DNA from: Balanoglossus misakiensis
Lineage: Eukaryota; Hemichordata
Assembly: GCA_040954595.2 (NCBI GenBank)
Contig: CM082586.2
Coordinates: 2,542,001-2,606,000 of the forward strand
Direction of reading: 5' to 3'
DNA: 64,000 nt
Positions within the stretch are counted from its first letter, which is position 1. Each line of letters starts with the position of its first letter. A model generated the notes under the pieces. It was not told the origin of the DNA. It ran no database searches and saw only the letters and a program-made list of their open reading frames with translations. Of this stretch, positions 1-13,339 are shown piece after piece. The position numbers and the translations under genes were made by a program.

Positions 1-1598
1 TCTTCATTTTAGACGTGTATGAAAAAGACCGAGAAATGACTATTAATCAAAGCAAAGCCAACCGTATGGGAGTAATAAAAACAAGAAGAGGTGTCATATA
101 ACGCCTTATGGTTGGATGTTGGTTTAAAAGGCAAATAATCATCGTCCTGTCTGCATGACTAAGCTGGCTCATTCTGTATATATCCCCCCAGCCAACAGGA
201 GGGGTCCCCCTACCCGAAATAAAAGACCTTGTTGGTAGGTGAGATGACAAATAGTAGGCCGTCGTGTACAAAAAGCATATCATTATTCGTTTCGCCGTTA
301 CATAAAAAGAAAATTACATTTAAAATCATAATGGGTGTGCAAACACTCGGTGGAAGCATATCCAACAGGTTATTTATATGCGGCAATGTTGAGAGTGATG
401 GTAGAGCTGTCACTGGAGCGGAGAACAAAACACCTGTGGCTTCGACGTACCCAATTGGAAATAGGGAAAGACAACCCCAGGTGTCAGGTTATTCATGAGA
501 ATCAAATTACCGTTGTTTAGTTCCGCAACACTTACCGGCATTTAGGCTGTTGTTCAGGTGCTTGTAAACTCCAGACCCACCCTCGGTACTGCGTATACGC
601 CGCCGCGATTATTTGTGTTCACGACTGAAATAGAACGGAGTGTGAAAAAGCATGTGACACGAAAATTTATAACCCACGCAACAGAGTTATCCATTTTATG
701 TGCATACGTCATTCGCCACAGACAGATACATCCTGTTCACTACAATAAATACACCATCTGAACGACAACCCAAAATACGTTTGTCATCACATCACAGATG
801 AAATTACACCTTTAATCCAGTTCCTTTAAATATGCAATACATGACTTTGTACAGATGTTGTTGTAATATATCAAACTATTTAGTCACGATTATCATACAA
901 TTTTCATGATTGTTGAAATACAATCATGGAAACGGTGCCAAACCTTTTTGGAAGAAAATACCTAATTTCCGCAAATCTCTGTAGTAATAGATATGTTATC
1001 TACATTTAATGACTTCTCTGTCTGGAAGGTCAGTTTTTTCTAGTTAGCGCACAAAACTCTGCTATAAAGTTTCAGTAAGAAGAATTTCAGTTGTATTTCA
1101 TTTTGTGAATTCAATGTTAACATTGTGTGCTCTGATGACTCAGACGTGCGTTCAGGGACAAAACGATTCCGCTGTGATTCCTCTTGGGTTCGTGATACTG
1201 ATGTTGAACCTTGTTCCCAGTCCGCTGTTGTCGTTTCTTGCCAATGCCATAACGTCACCACTGTATTTGAAACAGAAGGAATATTAATACTCTTGCACAC
1301 AAAGAACATAAATACATTCTTCCGTCCATTCATCAACCATAAGGCAATACAGAATCACATAATGATGCTTACTACTCATTACTAATCCAGTAGATGCTAT
1401 CTTGTGTGAATGCCATATCAAATGGCCTTTTTCCATCCGCTGTTATTATTTGGCGCTGGGACGTTGTCAGATCCATACATTCAATCGTGGATACTGCAAG
1501 AAAATGACACACAGGTATCAAACAGCGCAGAGATTTAAAAACTGGCTTCGTAAATCAACTGTAAATCAAACAAGTATGTACAGTGAGAAACAGCTTAC
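1..1598. other. unresolved left edge, probably the 3' part of the EGF/YWTD gene
   Basis: The minus-strand gene to the right ends in my model with an exon whose 3' boundary at 1599 is a good donor in phase 1, so at least one more exon must lie here or beyond the window edge. I found no exon with a recognisable YWTD or EGF pattern. The most open minus-strand stretch, around 1040-1336, has an acceptor-like site near 1265 and could carry a terminal exon, but its translation shows no family motif. No other gene is visible here. Confidence 0.4.
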
Positions 1599-4500
1599 TG
1601 TCGTCACACCAGCATAGACGGTCAGCGTACGGATCGTACTTCAGTCCAGTGAGAGCATCAAGTCCCTCGACCAGTATTGTGGAGTTCTCTCCATCTAGAG
1701 TTGCCTGCTCAATGCCATACTCTGTTGTCGCCAGGTCAAGTCTGTGTTGATAACCCCAGTACAAATCTCTGTTGGGGAGACGTGGCATTGAGACACGTTT
1801 AGTTGTAGAATCCACGTTGCGGTCGCATTTGAAATGACTCTTTGGTAAGGCCTGAGCAATATTTTAGACGATTGCATTTATAATTACTGGCCATAAATTT
1901 CATTCGCCAATTAACATGCGCTCTAACCACTGAAAGCTTATTCGACCCAATTCCAAACGGAAATAGACGGAACTGCATGTGAATACATGTTAGCGATTGG
2001 AACTCATTAGATATGCGTCCTCGTCACATGTACTATTAAAAGCCAACGTTATTCCAGTTGACTATTTCGGGAAGTACTCTGATAATAACGTAATTTGCAA
2101 ACAGATATTTTATCAATGTGGCATAAGTGACCAATTGATAGGTGTTTAGTCCTTTCAGCAACTACGACTGAAGCAAGGGTCCTGGTTTTTAAATGCACCA
2201 CGTGTGCAATCTGTGTGACAAAATAGAGGACGTTCATCTCACCCTGCCATTGGGTTCACCGCTACGGCCAGCGGGTCCCTCCGCCCGGTGTCAGCTATGA
2301 CGTTCGTGTTCACCTCCGACCCATCCAACGAAGCGGACGCGATGTGCTCGTGCTCGTTGTCAGCCCAGTAGATTCTGCCATTGAACGAGTCAACTGCCAC
2401 GTCTGTAGGCATTTCTATACCTGGAAGAAAGCAATGTGTTGACGAGGGCGTTGTTTAATACATGTACCCGAACTCTCAAAAGTACGTTAAAAATTGTTAT
2501 AGAACGTCATCCTTAAGCTTTATATTACCAGCTGTGACTACGTTTTGAACTTCTTCCAATCCGCCATCTTGCAGTCTGCCCCGAAGGATAGAAGATTGCG
2601 TCACACTTGACCAAAAGATATACCTATAGGAGCATTCATAGTCAATACCATAGGCTCCCTGGCTTTCTGATAATAACACGGGATCACCGCCAGCTACGAC
2701 GCTGTAAATTCCACTGGCTGAGTCGGTGTAGTACAGTACGGCTGGAAGATAATAAGAACGAATTCGATGCATTTCAAGCAAGGGACAAAATATCACATTG
2801 ACTTGTTAAATTCACCCGATGCAGGTTACTAGACACTTGTGCCACTTAATCAATGATATACATGTGACTCCTTTTGAAATGTATTGCACCAACAAATGGT
2901 GCAGTGCCATAAGATAAGTCCCACTGGCCGTGTAACTGTTAACCCTACCGTCACAAGATCTCCCGTCTGCGTTCAGAACGTAGCCTGTTCCACAATGGCA
3001 AACGAATGACCCCTCTGTATTTTCACAAGTCTGCTCACATCCTCCATTATCGACATTACATTCATTAATATCTGTTGAAACAAAGAAAAAAAAACATTTT
3101 AAACAATTCAGTGAGCTAGTATTTATATCAGCACGGGATCCGGCCTGTGAACAGTTAAGTCAATTCTAAACATCTTAAATATGTCAGCGTCTCCTTTGAA
3201 CTATCGGATAGGGCTTTTAATGGGCAAACATACCATCACATGTTACATTATCGTCACTTAGCTGAAACCCTTCATTACAATCACATCTAAAAGTTGACAC
3301 CAGACCAATGCAAATCTGCTCACAGTCATTTACTTCGGTAGCACACACGTCTATTTCTAGAAATTAAAACATGAATATTGTGTGAATCGTTATGTTAAAT
3401 CCCCTGTATTCTTTGGATAACCTTTCTTTGGATTTTCACTGCATACAAGAATTATATTTATCAATCGCCAATAATTATACAATTTATGATAATTCATTAC
3501 TATCACAATTGTCATCTTATAGATCCTCTGGGATCAATGATATACTCTTAGCGGGTAGGGTGTTCAACAGACCTACTGGAAAACATACCATTGCATGTTT
3601 TACCATCATCATTGAGCAGATAACCTTCGTGACAGGAGCAGGTAAAGAATGGCACCTTATTAACGCAAATCTGTTGACAGTCATTATCGCCGCTTTCGCA
3701 TTCGTTAATGTCTGAAAATTGGAATGGATCATTCGAGATTAGTACTGAGAGTACCGAATACACAAAATATTCGTCCTAGGCTGGGAGTTGATGTCTGCGC
3801 TTTACATCTTCTATTTCTTGGAGACATGCTGTTGACTCTTTGGTGTCAGGCCCTGTCTTGTTGAGCCACGACATTTTCCTTGTCTTCTACGAGAATGCCC
3901 GCTGTGAAGCACAGTAATTATGAGAACAAACATAGTACCACTAAGTAGTTCAAACTTACCACCACACGATCTGTTGTTGGCGCCCAGTGCGTAACCATCC
4001 AGACACGAACAGACGACACCGCTAACGTTGCTAAACGAGCAGTTGTGCTGACAGCCGCCATTTTCCACCGAGCACAGGCCAACTTCATCAAATAGTTCTG
4101 AAAGCACAGTCAGCTCGTAGATTAACTTTGGAATCGATGGCATACGAAAGAAACGTCATCTATTGTCATACCCCTGCAACCGGCTGTTTGGGCACTATAT
4201 TTAATAGTCATATGTCAACACATTAACAGACGACTTATAATCCAATTTTGCCACATCGGCCTCCATAATATATTTGCGTCCGGGGCGGTTGATAGTCAGA
4301 TTACAATATCACTTTTCATTGACATATGGTTAGACACCACAGTTAATTAAAGTAAAGATATATATGCTATGAAATGGCAGTGCTCAGGTTCTGAGAAACA
4401 TCAACCAACCGGCCAGTGTTTCTGTTTATATGCCTGTACTTTCTTTACCTGAAACATTCGTCTCATTTGCGTATCATTGCATCACATTCATGCATCTCAG

Positions 4501-4955
4501 ATTTCTTTGTTTGCATGATTGATATCATGCAGAACACTTACCTTGCGATCCCAATCTTCCCGGAATAAACAACACCATCACAATGACAACGGCCACGGCC
4601 ACCAATACTATAAGCGTCCAGCACACGATTCTCCCTACAGACTGTCGTTTGCCTTGCTAAAATCGGAAGGGGGTTCGATTTAAAGTAGATGGGGGAAAGG
4701 AGTCTCAGAAGAAGCATGTGACATGGACAGGTCGTACACAAGTCAACCTGAATCTCGGTAGAAAGATAGCATGGCGACTATCCCACAAATCGTAGTTTAA
4801 TGTCTCATGTTCGAGCCAAGCCAAACCATACCAAATCAACCAAAACAAATAAAAAACGAACATTTTAAGCGAACAAACAATCGGATAAAATAACTTACTT
4901 CAAGTCCCCTGTCTTGATCGAGTAGTCCATTCTGTTCAGCGTTCGGGTTCGCCAT
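1599..4955 (-). CDS. LDL-receptor-related-like type II membrane protein with EGF-like and YWTD repeats (3' incomplete)
   Basis: Nine in-phase exons are visible in transcription order: 4899-4955, 4542-4656, 3960-4097, 3589-3711, 3234-3356, 2949-3071, 2529-2741, 2243-2420 and 1599-1768 (about 413 residues). The ATG at 4955 has an in-frame TGA 9 bp upstream, and an acceptor-like site just before it suggests a non-coding first exon. The N-terminus is hydrophilic, without a signal peptide. A hydrophobic span of about 20 residues ([14 protein letters not shown]) follows near residues 30-51, as in a signal anchor. Then come four six-cysteine EGF-like modules, one per exon; modules 2 and 4 start DINEC, the calcium-binding type. 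Three exons follow with YWTD-like blades (YYTD, IFWSS, IYWAD, LYWGY, LCWCD). Such modules mediate extracellular ligand binding in LDLR/LRP proteins. The topology is inferred from sequence. The C-terminus is missing, so the domain count is a minimum. Confidence 0.75.
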
Positions 4956-7575
4956 AGCAGTTCAACACACCTGAAAGGACAACCCATGAATACACTGTAT
5001 TTCTTTGCAAGAGCGCATGTACTACACCCGGAAAAACTGGGACGTCGCTCTTTATATGTTTTCACTGTTTACACGTATTCATACAACAATAATTATTCCA
5101 TCCTATAGGTACGCCACGTATGCTTCGGTCAAGCTATTTTTATCTCGAATACACTCTTCAACTGTCGACGCGAAAGAATGGCATGTCATTATTCTTCTCT
5201 TTCAATTCATTGTACCTGCCACGTTAATTTTACTACTCTGAAATTTCACATTTTATATAATTCGTTTACATGCTCACACGGTGGTATGGTTGATGTTTCT
5301 CAGGGTACATCCATTTCGAAATATACTGACAGAAACGACAGTCTATACTATTCTTAAACATAAACTAATATATAACGGTCGCCACGAGGTTGTTCGTTTT
5401 GGATTTATGAACGTTGCACCGCGGTATAGGTACCCGACGGACTATTAACCGCTACGGGTAACGTGTTGGTGTATTTCCATGTTCTACGTTCAAATAGTGA
5501 CAAATATGAACACCCGTACCTATCCTCCAAAATACAGAGACTGAAAATAACAGACATTCACGATTTGAACAGAATACCACTTTGGCCATGAAACGAAACA
5601 AGAGGAATCGCACGTAAATAACAATGTGCTGGTAGGAACAGAACCACAGAATATGTGTTTTTGCACACCAGGTAGATCGATGGCGGGTTCTCCCAACCCT
5701 TTTTTCAATACATGTATCAACTGAATAATTCTCACTGCGGGAAAAAAAAGAATTTCGGATGGAATATAACATGGTTAGGAAAATTGTATTAGACAACATT
5801 TAGGTGGGTATTTCATAGTAACGTCATAAATGTTACAAAATGCGGTAAAATGCGGTCCTTTTATATTGATGGTATTGATGAGGTAAAAGAACATTTCGCC
5901 TGATTCTTCTATGAAAATAATGTCGACGGTTCAATTTTTTGTTTGAAATTGAAGAAAGTAACACCACCTTTGTGTTCCCTTAGTCTGAGTAAAAATAAAA
6001 CCATTTTAGTGGTGGTCTGTGATACCATATGTGCAGTAAAGGACTTCGAGAGTCAAACGTATATTTTTTGCAAATTCGACGCAAGGATCTAGGTAGTATA
6101 TTCGTGCACCTACCTGAGTATCCGTTCACTGAACTAGGGTCGACGAATGTTGCTGTTTTTGATGACCGGTGGATGACAGTACGAATCGAGGAACATAAAA
6201 TTCCGTGCTGCGCCGTGTGACTAGTGTGTATACGATTGTGTTTTTATACCGTTTGTGCTAATTTTAGAACGCTGCGCGCGTTGACTCTAAAGTGAGAGCA
6301 CACTCGCGGTTGTCTACCTTGTGGCATACAGTCTGTGTGTAAACAATGTACTCTGTACACGATATAGATATAATTCCAATATCAAAGTAATATATTCGGC
6401 CTCATACTGCTGTGTCCCGATATTTTTTGTGTCCGATTTTAACCCCGTCACTTTAAAACGTGACTGACGTAATACTACAAATCTGCGAGTGATTGGTCCC
6501 ACCGAGATGTGGCATTGCATTTCACATGGGAGTAAATATCACTGATACATTTAATGACATTCACAGTGCATGTGCCCGCATTTTGTAAAGTTAAGCTGTG
6601 AAAGTTGTTACGTGTGACAGTGACAGACAAAGAATATAAGAAAAGACAATGAAAATGTTGCTTTTCGGAAGGAACGTAGCTATTTTTTATCATGTTATCA
6701 TTACGCACAATATACAACACAGACAATGTGAATATGCGTTCTGACTTCTGTTGTTGTAGTACCTCCATGGTAACGAGGGTTGGATGGGCGATGTAGTCAA
6801 AGGTCGCCCTTCTTTTATGGCTTTCTGCCTTCTACGAAGTAGGTCTACAGGAAACAGAAAATGTATGCCATCCAGGTAATATTGCCAAGAAATGTCCGTC
6901 CAAGTCCAGATGTGTGCTGTACTGTTTACGGATATAGTTGTGCTTCTTATTGCAGAAAAATGATTGTGGTGTTGAACTTAAACTTAGAACGTTGGTTTAG
7001 CGTCAATAATCACCTCTCTGCAGTTTAGGGAATTAAACAATCAGATATGTTGGTATGTCTAATGCTGACACTTGGGCCATCAACTTAAAAACGGGGGAAC
7101 ATCGATCCTTAAAACGAGACGGTAAACATCCTGTTTTTCAGAAATCACGATGTAAATTGCATATGGAAAGAATGCGAGAAGTTTATCATCGACCTGTAGT
7201 AACTGTTAATAAATGATGACACTGCGACTGTTTTCAATATTGGATCAAGGGGTCAACAGTTGATAGCAAAGGGCAAGTTCACTAAATCATGTTGGGTCAT
7301 CGTGCCAACGCTCAGCCGATGGAAAACAGCTTTTTTTTCAGCAAACCGCTTTTGAAACGCAGCGACTATATCTTTTTTTTACGTAAAAATAGCTTTTTGA
7401 TGAAAATGGTAAAGAAATTCGTGCAGAGACTTCAATAACGTTGATACAATTATACAACTTTCGTTTTGGTATTCAAATTAATGTGCTTGAGCTCCTTGAC
7501 TATCAAGGCATCTCGAACGCTATTGGGCACAGGGAGCGGGATGATGGAGACAGGTTCCACCCACCCACGCAGCTG
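4956..7575. other. intergenic region between two divergent genes
   Basis: This stretch separates the start of the EGF/YWTD gene (minus) from the laccase gene (plus). It is AT-rich, and I see no coding pattern, RNA gene or recognisable element. It should contain both promoters. A noncoding first exon for the minus-strand gene is likely, because a polypyrimidine tract plus AG precedes its start-codon exon at about 4971-4978. Confidence 0.5.
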
Positions 7576-7583
7576 CATAAAAG
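7576..7583 (+). promoter_or_regulatory. TATA-like box of the laccase gene
   Basis: The octamer CATAAAAG lies 57 bp upstream of the laccase ATG. A TATA box at this place would put transcription start near 7605-7610 and give a 5'UTR of about 30 nt, consistent with the start codon chosen. The call rests on motif and position only. Confidence 0.45.
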
Positions 7584-7639
7584 TTACAGCGGAGCTTGGA
7601 CACTATCAGAGGACTTCGCTTCTTTGTGAAAGCTTCATC

Positions 7640-9731
7640 ATGGCTGGGTTGACAACGCTTTTGTTCTTCGTCTTTTCAGGCTTTTTTTCTTATAACGCCG
7701 CCCAGCTGCTGCAGCCAAACGGCGACTGCAACGCCGATGGAACCATCTGTGAATACAAGTGGAAGGTGGAGCACAGAGATACCATGATAACGTATGACGA
7801 GACAACGGGGGCCGGTTTGCCTGTGGTCACCTATGGGAGGAACTACTACAAACGAAACCGAGATATCACAAAATGTGCCACAAGAGACGCACTGTCTTTA
7901 CAAGGTAAATCTGATCGAATTCTGTATGCACTATCATCGCCATTATCTATTTGTGTCCTCGAATGCAGCTGGCCTTTTAACAGGGGTTAAACAGGCCGAA
8001 AGACTGAAAATATATGATATGTAACAGTGTAAAACTCTAAAGAGCCCACGATATGTATAAAAGTTATGAAATTTATCTAAACCTGTTGCAGTTTTCAAAT
8101 TGACTTATTAAAACACGCCATATCGAGAAAAATGTGTCAAAGGCTGAAACGCCAGAAAACAACTCGTGCTTTCGGTTTGAATAGAAACATGTGGATGCTC
8201 GTTGTTTGCTTGTTGCCAAGCTACCGTTTATATTTACAATCACCTGACCTGTGCTCTTCGATCGAAGATGACCAAAGAAGATAAGCAATTGCAATCATTT
8301 TCACATTCGAAGCTTTGAGCAAACCGAAAGGATGAATGAGAGACCCAAAAAGTTGAGGTGACAAATTAAAGTGGCGCTCTGTCTGTGTCGCCGTCGTCGT
8401 CGTCGTCGTCGCAAGTTAACCCTTTCAGGCCCACTGGCCAAATCTCATCAGTGAGGCGTTTTACTTGTCGGTAACTTTTCCTTTCATAATATGCGATAAT
8501 TGTTGTAAATGGCGTGAGCGATTTGCGCGAGTTTATTTACCGCCCTTTAAGTTAATGAACTTGGTCACAATAATTGCTTTTTACGTCTTTCGTTTTATTA
8601 TTGCAGAGAGGGAAAAGGTTCTCACTGTCGATGGATCCTACGGTTCAGCCACTGTTATCAATGGCCAGCTGCCTGGTCCTGACATCATAGTCAAGGTTGG
8701 CACACAGGTAATGCCGCAGCCAAGTGCATAACTCAGTCTTTTGCATAACAGGGCCGTCGTGTGTTTTCTTTATATACTAAACTGCACTTTCTGTTTCGAA
8801 GTATATCCCCTGTACATACGCGTTTTTCACAGAATAAACCCATTCAAAATCACGTGTCTAGTTAATGTGGTACGACCTATATTACAGAAAAAGGAAAGGT
8901 CAACTCGGTAATTCGCAGGTTAAATCTGTGCACTGTGCTATCCGCTTGATCAACCCTTCTGGTGAACTACGGTGTTTGTTGTTTGTTTTTAAGGTTGTAG
9001 TGCACGTCACAAATGATCTAATGATGGAAGGTGTTGCAATTCACTGGCATGGAATTGTGCAGCGTAACACACCGTGGATGGATGGAGTGCAAGGGGTTTC
9101 ACATTGCCCAATAAACCCGGGAGAAACATTCACTTACAGGTGCTTTTCAGATTTACTGATAGATGTCATTCACCTACTGACTGACTGACTTACTTACTCA
9201 TTCTTACTTCTTTTATCATAGCATGATATATTGGGTGTTAGTTCATCATTCATTCATTCATTCGTTAATTCATTCATCCTTTAATTAATGAATTAATTAA
9301 TTAATTAACAAACTAATTAATTAATTAATTAATTAATTAATTAATTGATTAATTAATTAATTAATTAATACAATTAATTATTTAATTCATTCATTCAGTC
9401 AGTCAGTCAGTCAGTCAGTTACGTCATTTCATGATGCATCAATCAATCAATGAATCGATCGGCTGAGCGATCGATCGATCACTCAATATTGTGGACGTGG
9501 ATACTTATATTACACGGATGATGTTTTCTACCATCAGATTTTTAGCCACTCCTCCTGGAACGCATTGGTACCACTCCCATCTTGGCACACAGAGAACAGA
9601 TGGATTATATGGGGCATTAATAGTGTTGCCTGAGGAAGAAGAGATTAGCGTAAGTAGATAAACAGAAATTTATTGCAATATCGGTAATACATGGCGGAGG
9701 TATGAAGAATGTCAGTGTATACTGATGGGTA

Positions 9732-9823
<92 letters not shown>

Positions 9824-12140
9824 AATTTCGACAGGTTGAGGAGACAACGGACCCAGATTTCAGTGGTGATTTCATAATGCTACTACAAGATTGGATGAGA
9901 AGCACTTCCCTTGACATAAACAATCGCATTCTCTGGGAACTGCAAAGGTGGGTAGCACTGAGTGGAGCCGAGAGAAATAGACTGAACGATGGGTGGCTGA
10001 AATTGCATTAGGTGACCCTATACATGTAATTTTTTTTTGTGATATTTAACGATACAGTGTATGACCAGAAGCCTAGCATTGCTGCAAGCTACAAGAGAAT
10101 TAACAAATTACTGCTGTTTTTACGTGTCAGGTTTTATCCGGGCTACAACAATACGGCCACGTGTTTTTATCAAACGCGACAGTCAGACGGCACTGAAATT
10201 GGAGTCGTGCCGTTCACGTCTGGTTTGGTAAACGGCAAAGGTAATATATATGTTCCTTTTTTGAACAAGACCTTACCAAGTGTACAGTGTGGACATACTA
10301 GTATTCTTTTATCACTATGATTAATTTGTACAATATTTTAATTCAGTTATCATTTTGCTTGGCAACACACTCTGTACGCGTGAATTGTGCATTGCTAATG
10401 AAATGCAAAACTTTTTTCCACTAATCTGCAAAGCATTTGATGTGTTATTCCTTTGCAACTTAGGCCTTTTCTATAGGTACGAAACAGGAGGTAAAAAGAG
10501 GGAATTTATCGAAAATTACCTGATCCCAATGGAGATGTTCACAGTTGAGCGACTGAAGACATATCGCTTTCGAGTGATCAACGCGGCCATGATTTTTGCC
10601 TTCAGTGTTTCGATCGAAGAGCACAAATTGCACGTCATCTCGACGGACGGCAACAGAGTGAGTACAGTGATCGCCGACGCGCTCATCGTCAACTCCGGCG
10701 AAAGATTCGACTTCTACATCGAAACTAATAACAACCCTGCCAACTACTGGATAAACATCCGCACGCTGGAAACTTCCAACATCAACAGTGTAAGTACTGG
10801 TTTAGTAAGGGTGATGTTGAGTATAGTAATGATAAATTAGATTTGCTGTTCCGATGCCCCCAAATTCGATTGCAGACATTTTGATCTCCAAAGTCTTTTT
10901 GAATGCATGATATTATCAAAGTGCAAGAACCTCCTGTTGATAATGCACGGCAAACTAATATGAGTGCACCTAAACACACATGTATGGTGATTGCGATGCA
11001 TAAGACACACTCTTTACAGTTACACTTTTGACGCAAATATTTCAATATCTTCAACACCTAGGAAATTCTGCAATCTCCAGGACACGTGGAAGCCATACTA
11101 CACTACGCCGCAGCCCCGGCACCGAAATACCCAGCAACCAAGCCCCGGCCATATCCATGTAGTCAAAGCAGTCGGTGCAACGTAGTAAACTGTCCTTTCA
11201 GGTACGTCCCTATAAATCAAAAGATAAAAAATTGACCATTTATATATTATTTTGTATACTGATGAACATATTCTGTCTGAAGTTAAGTTTTTCGTGTCCA
11301 AGGATTCACACAACTTGGTAAGTGTTTTTTAAAATATATCTTGGGAGCTAATATCTTGGTCATTCAGTCTGGCTGTCTGGTTGCTCAGTTGTATAGGTGG
11401 GTAGCTGACAGGAGGCCCACTGTTAACCAATAGGGTTTACAGTGAATTAAGAAATCCTGAAAAATATGACCAACACCCATACTTTACAATGGTGCATCCT
11501 TTTTATCAAATGATAGGAGCAAATCCAGTCGCCATCTTCTGTTTGGTTTACAGCTACTTTCCACCAAGCAAATACACAGACTGCATACCTGCCGCAAGTC
11601 TAACGTCCATGGGTGGCCAGCCTCCCCCGCCTCGCTTTCCGGAAAGCAATAACGGCAGTGTGAGCGGCGCTGAAGAACACTTCATCAATTTCCACTTTGA
11701 CGGGATCACCTCTAAACGGTCTTCCGTCAACGGCAGGCGGTTTGTACCTCCAAGTACGCCTCCTATGGTGAGTCTGGACACTCCCTTTTTGGCAGTTAAT
11801 ACGACAGTGTGTGTGGTTCCACTCGACGAGCGAGAATCTCATAAACATCCAATAGTGATCGTTATATAATATTTTCCATGCAGACACTTCCTGGTGGAGA
11901 CTATGAAGATTACATGACGGTGTGTAACGAAACGGAGTGCGCACAACACTGCAGTTGCACTCACTTTATCGAAATCAAGACTGGAAATGTCATCCAAATC
12001 GTCCTCCATAACATGGGTAAGCCAATAAAGAAAAAACACGTAATTGCCAATGCTTTGTATTTACATAGATACTAGTACATAGATGGTTGGTTGGTTGGTA
12101 GAGTTAGTGAGGATTGGTTAACCGTTGGTTAGTTGGTTGG

Positions 12141-12232
<92 letters not shown>

Positions 12233-13339
12233 GTATTCTCAGGTAATGCCAATACAGGAACGGCACATCCAGTTCACATGCACGGTCATCACTTCTACCT
12301 CTTAAAGACCGCATTCGCTAAATATGACGCCAACGGTGTATACACGGGAGACAACGACGACATAGACTGTGGAGGGGATTCCAGATGCAACAACGGCAAA
12401 TGGAAGGACCCTACCTGGGGCGGAGATAAGATCCCCGGTCTAAACCTGATTAACCCTCCGATGAAAGACACGGTCATCGTACCAGTTGGAGGATACGTTG
12501 TCATCCGTTATTTAGCCGATAATCCTGGTACGTATTACAATCATCTTTCTCAACGAAACTCTTTCATAGGAAATTTTCAAACATTCTCTATCGTGTTGGT
12601 TCGAGAAAAAAACACGTCAGTGCGACTGACCAAAAGTTTTTTATTCATCTGAACGCACACCTTGTCTGACAATTCACACTACAAGCCAGGTGTGTATTTG
12701 CATACGGTTCAACAGGTATTTGCATATGAGTCAACTGGTACGCTTCAATCGAACAATAAGGGGGTAGTATGAGATCCCAGACAGCAACAAAACTCGACTG
12801 AACTTGGACCCGCGAAGAGTTGTTTTGCACGCTGTTGGTTTGGGCGCGGCATATATGGGGATAACTATCTCGCTGCATGTTTCCAGGTTGGTGGTTCGTT
12901 CATTGTCACATTGAAATACACCAAGTTGAAGGGATGGCGCTGATGTTCAAAGAAGGCGATGAATCCGAGATGAACCCGCCCCCGAAAGATTTCCGTAGTT
13001 GTGGAAACTTCCACTGGACTTCCGAAGAGTTCTACCAGAAAATTAAAGACCCAGGTAAGGCGGCTTAATGGCGCGATATTTATTGCAAATGAACTTCTCC
13101 CGGGATTTAGACATCCCTGAACCAAATTTATTTCTCAAGGATTTCTGATAAATCTCACCGAAAGTTATTGTCATTGCACAAGCTATTTCACATTTTATTC
13201 AGCCCTGGACGAAACAAAATCTTGATGAAAAGCAAACTGCATTTTTTTTCAATTTCTTTCAGTGTCTGCTGGAGGCGTTAAGGTGCGAGCTGACTGGTGC
13301 CTGTTGATCATTTTTTTCGTTGCTTATATGTTACAGTAG
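7640..13339 (+). CDS. laccase-like multicopper oxidase, secreted or GPI-anchored
   Basis: Thirteen in-phase exons encode 729 residues: 7640-7904, 8607-8707, 8994-9139, 9538-9649, 9835-9947, 10131-10240, 10464-10789, 11062-11201, 11554-11767, 11884-12016, 12243-12527, 12887-13054 and 13263-13339. A hydrophobic signal peptide follows the ATG ([13 protein letters not shown]). The four copper-ligand motifs of laccases are intact: HWHG near residue 139, HWYHSH near 180, [10 protein letters not shown] near 562 and [12 protein letters not shown] near 654. The enzyme should oxidise phenolic or related substrates through a type 1 copper and reduce oxygen to water at the trinuclear centre. The residue ten after the L4 cysteine, the axial position of the T1 copper, is Met. 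The last exon encodes a hydrophobic tail ([11 protein letters not shown]) ending at the stop, which could be a GPI signal or a membrane anchor. Exon 7 uses the AG at 10461-10463, because a nearer AG at 10475 breaks the frame. The physiological substrate is unknown. Confidence 0.93.
8391..8412. repeat. (CGT)n microsatellite
   Basis: A perfect trinucleotide tract lies in laccase intron 1. It is followed by TTAACCCTTTCA at about 8416-8427, which matches the terminal repeat of the short TIR element family described elsewhere in this window, but no second end is visible. Confidence 0.9.
9247..9477. repeat. compound tetranucleotide repeat cluster
   Basis: Laccase intron 3 holds successive tracts of ATTC, TTAA, CAGT and ATCG/ATCA tetranucleotides. 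The TTAA part, about 9281-9380, is the longest. These are simple-sequence repeats with no sign of coding function. Confidence 0.9.
9732..9823. repeat. (GAT)n microsatellite
   Basis: About 30 uninterrupted ATG/TGA/GAT units end only 11 bp before the acceptor of laccase exon 5. Its long open frames of Ile or His on the reverse strand are artefacts of the repeat. Confidence 0.95.
12141..12231. repeat. (TTGA)n microsatellite
   Basis: About 22 perfect TTGA units end about 11 bp before the acceptor of laccase exon 11, preceded by related TTGG units. It is the second case in this gene of a long microsatellite abutting a splice acceptor. Confidence 0.95.

Noticed and set aside
1040-1336. Possible tenth exon of the EGF/YWTD gene
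   Set aside because: An acceptor-like site fits the phase, but the translation has no YWTD or EGF pattern, so I did not add it.
9617-9929. Long poly-Ile and poly-His reading frames on the minus strand
   Set aside because: They are translations of the (GAT)n microsatellite in a laccase intron.
12129-12314. Reading frame with repeated NQSI units on the minus strand
   Set aside because: It is the translation of the (TTGA)n microsatellite before laccase exon 11.
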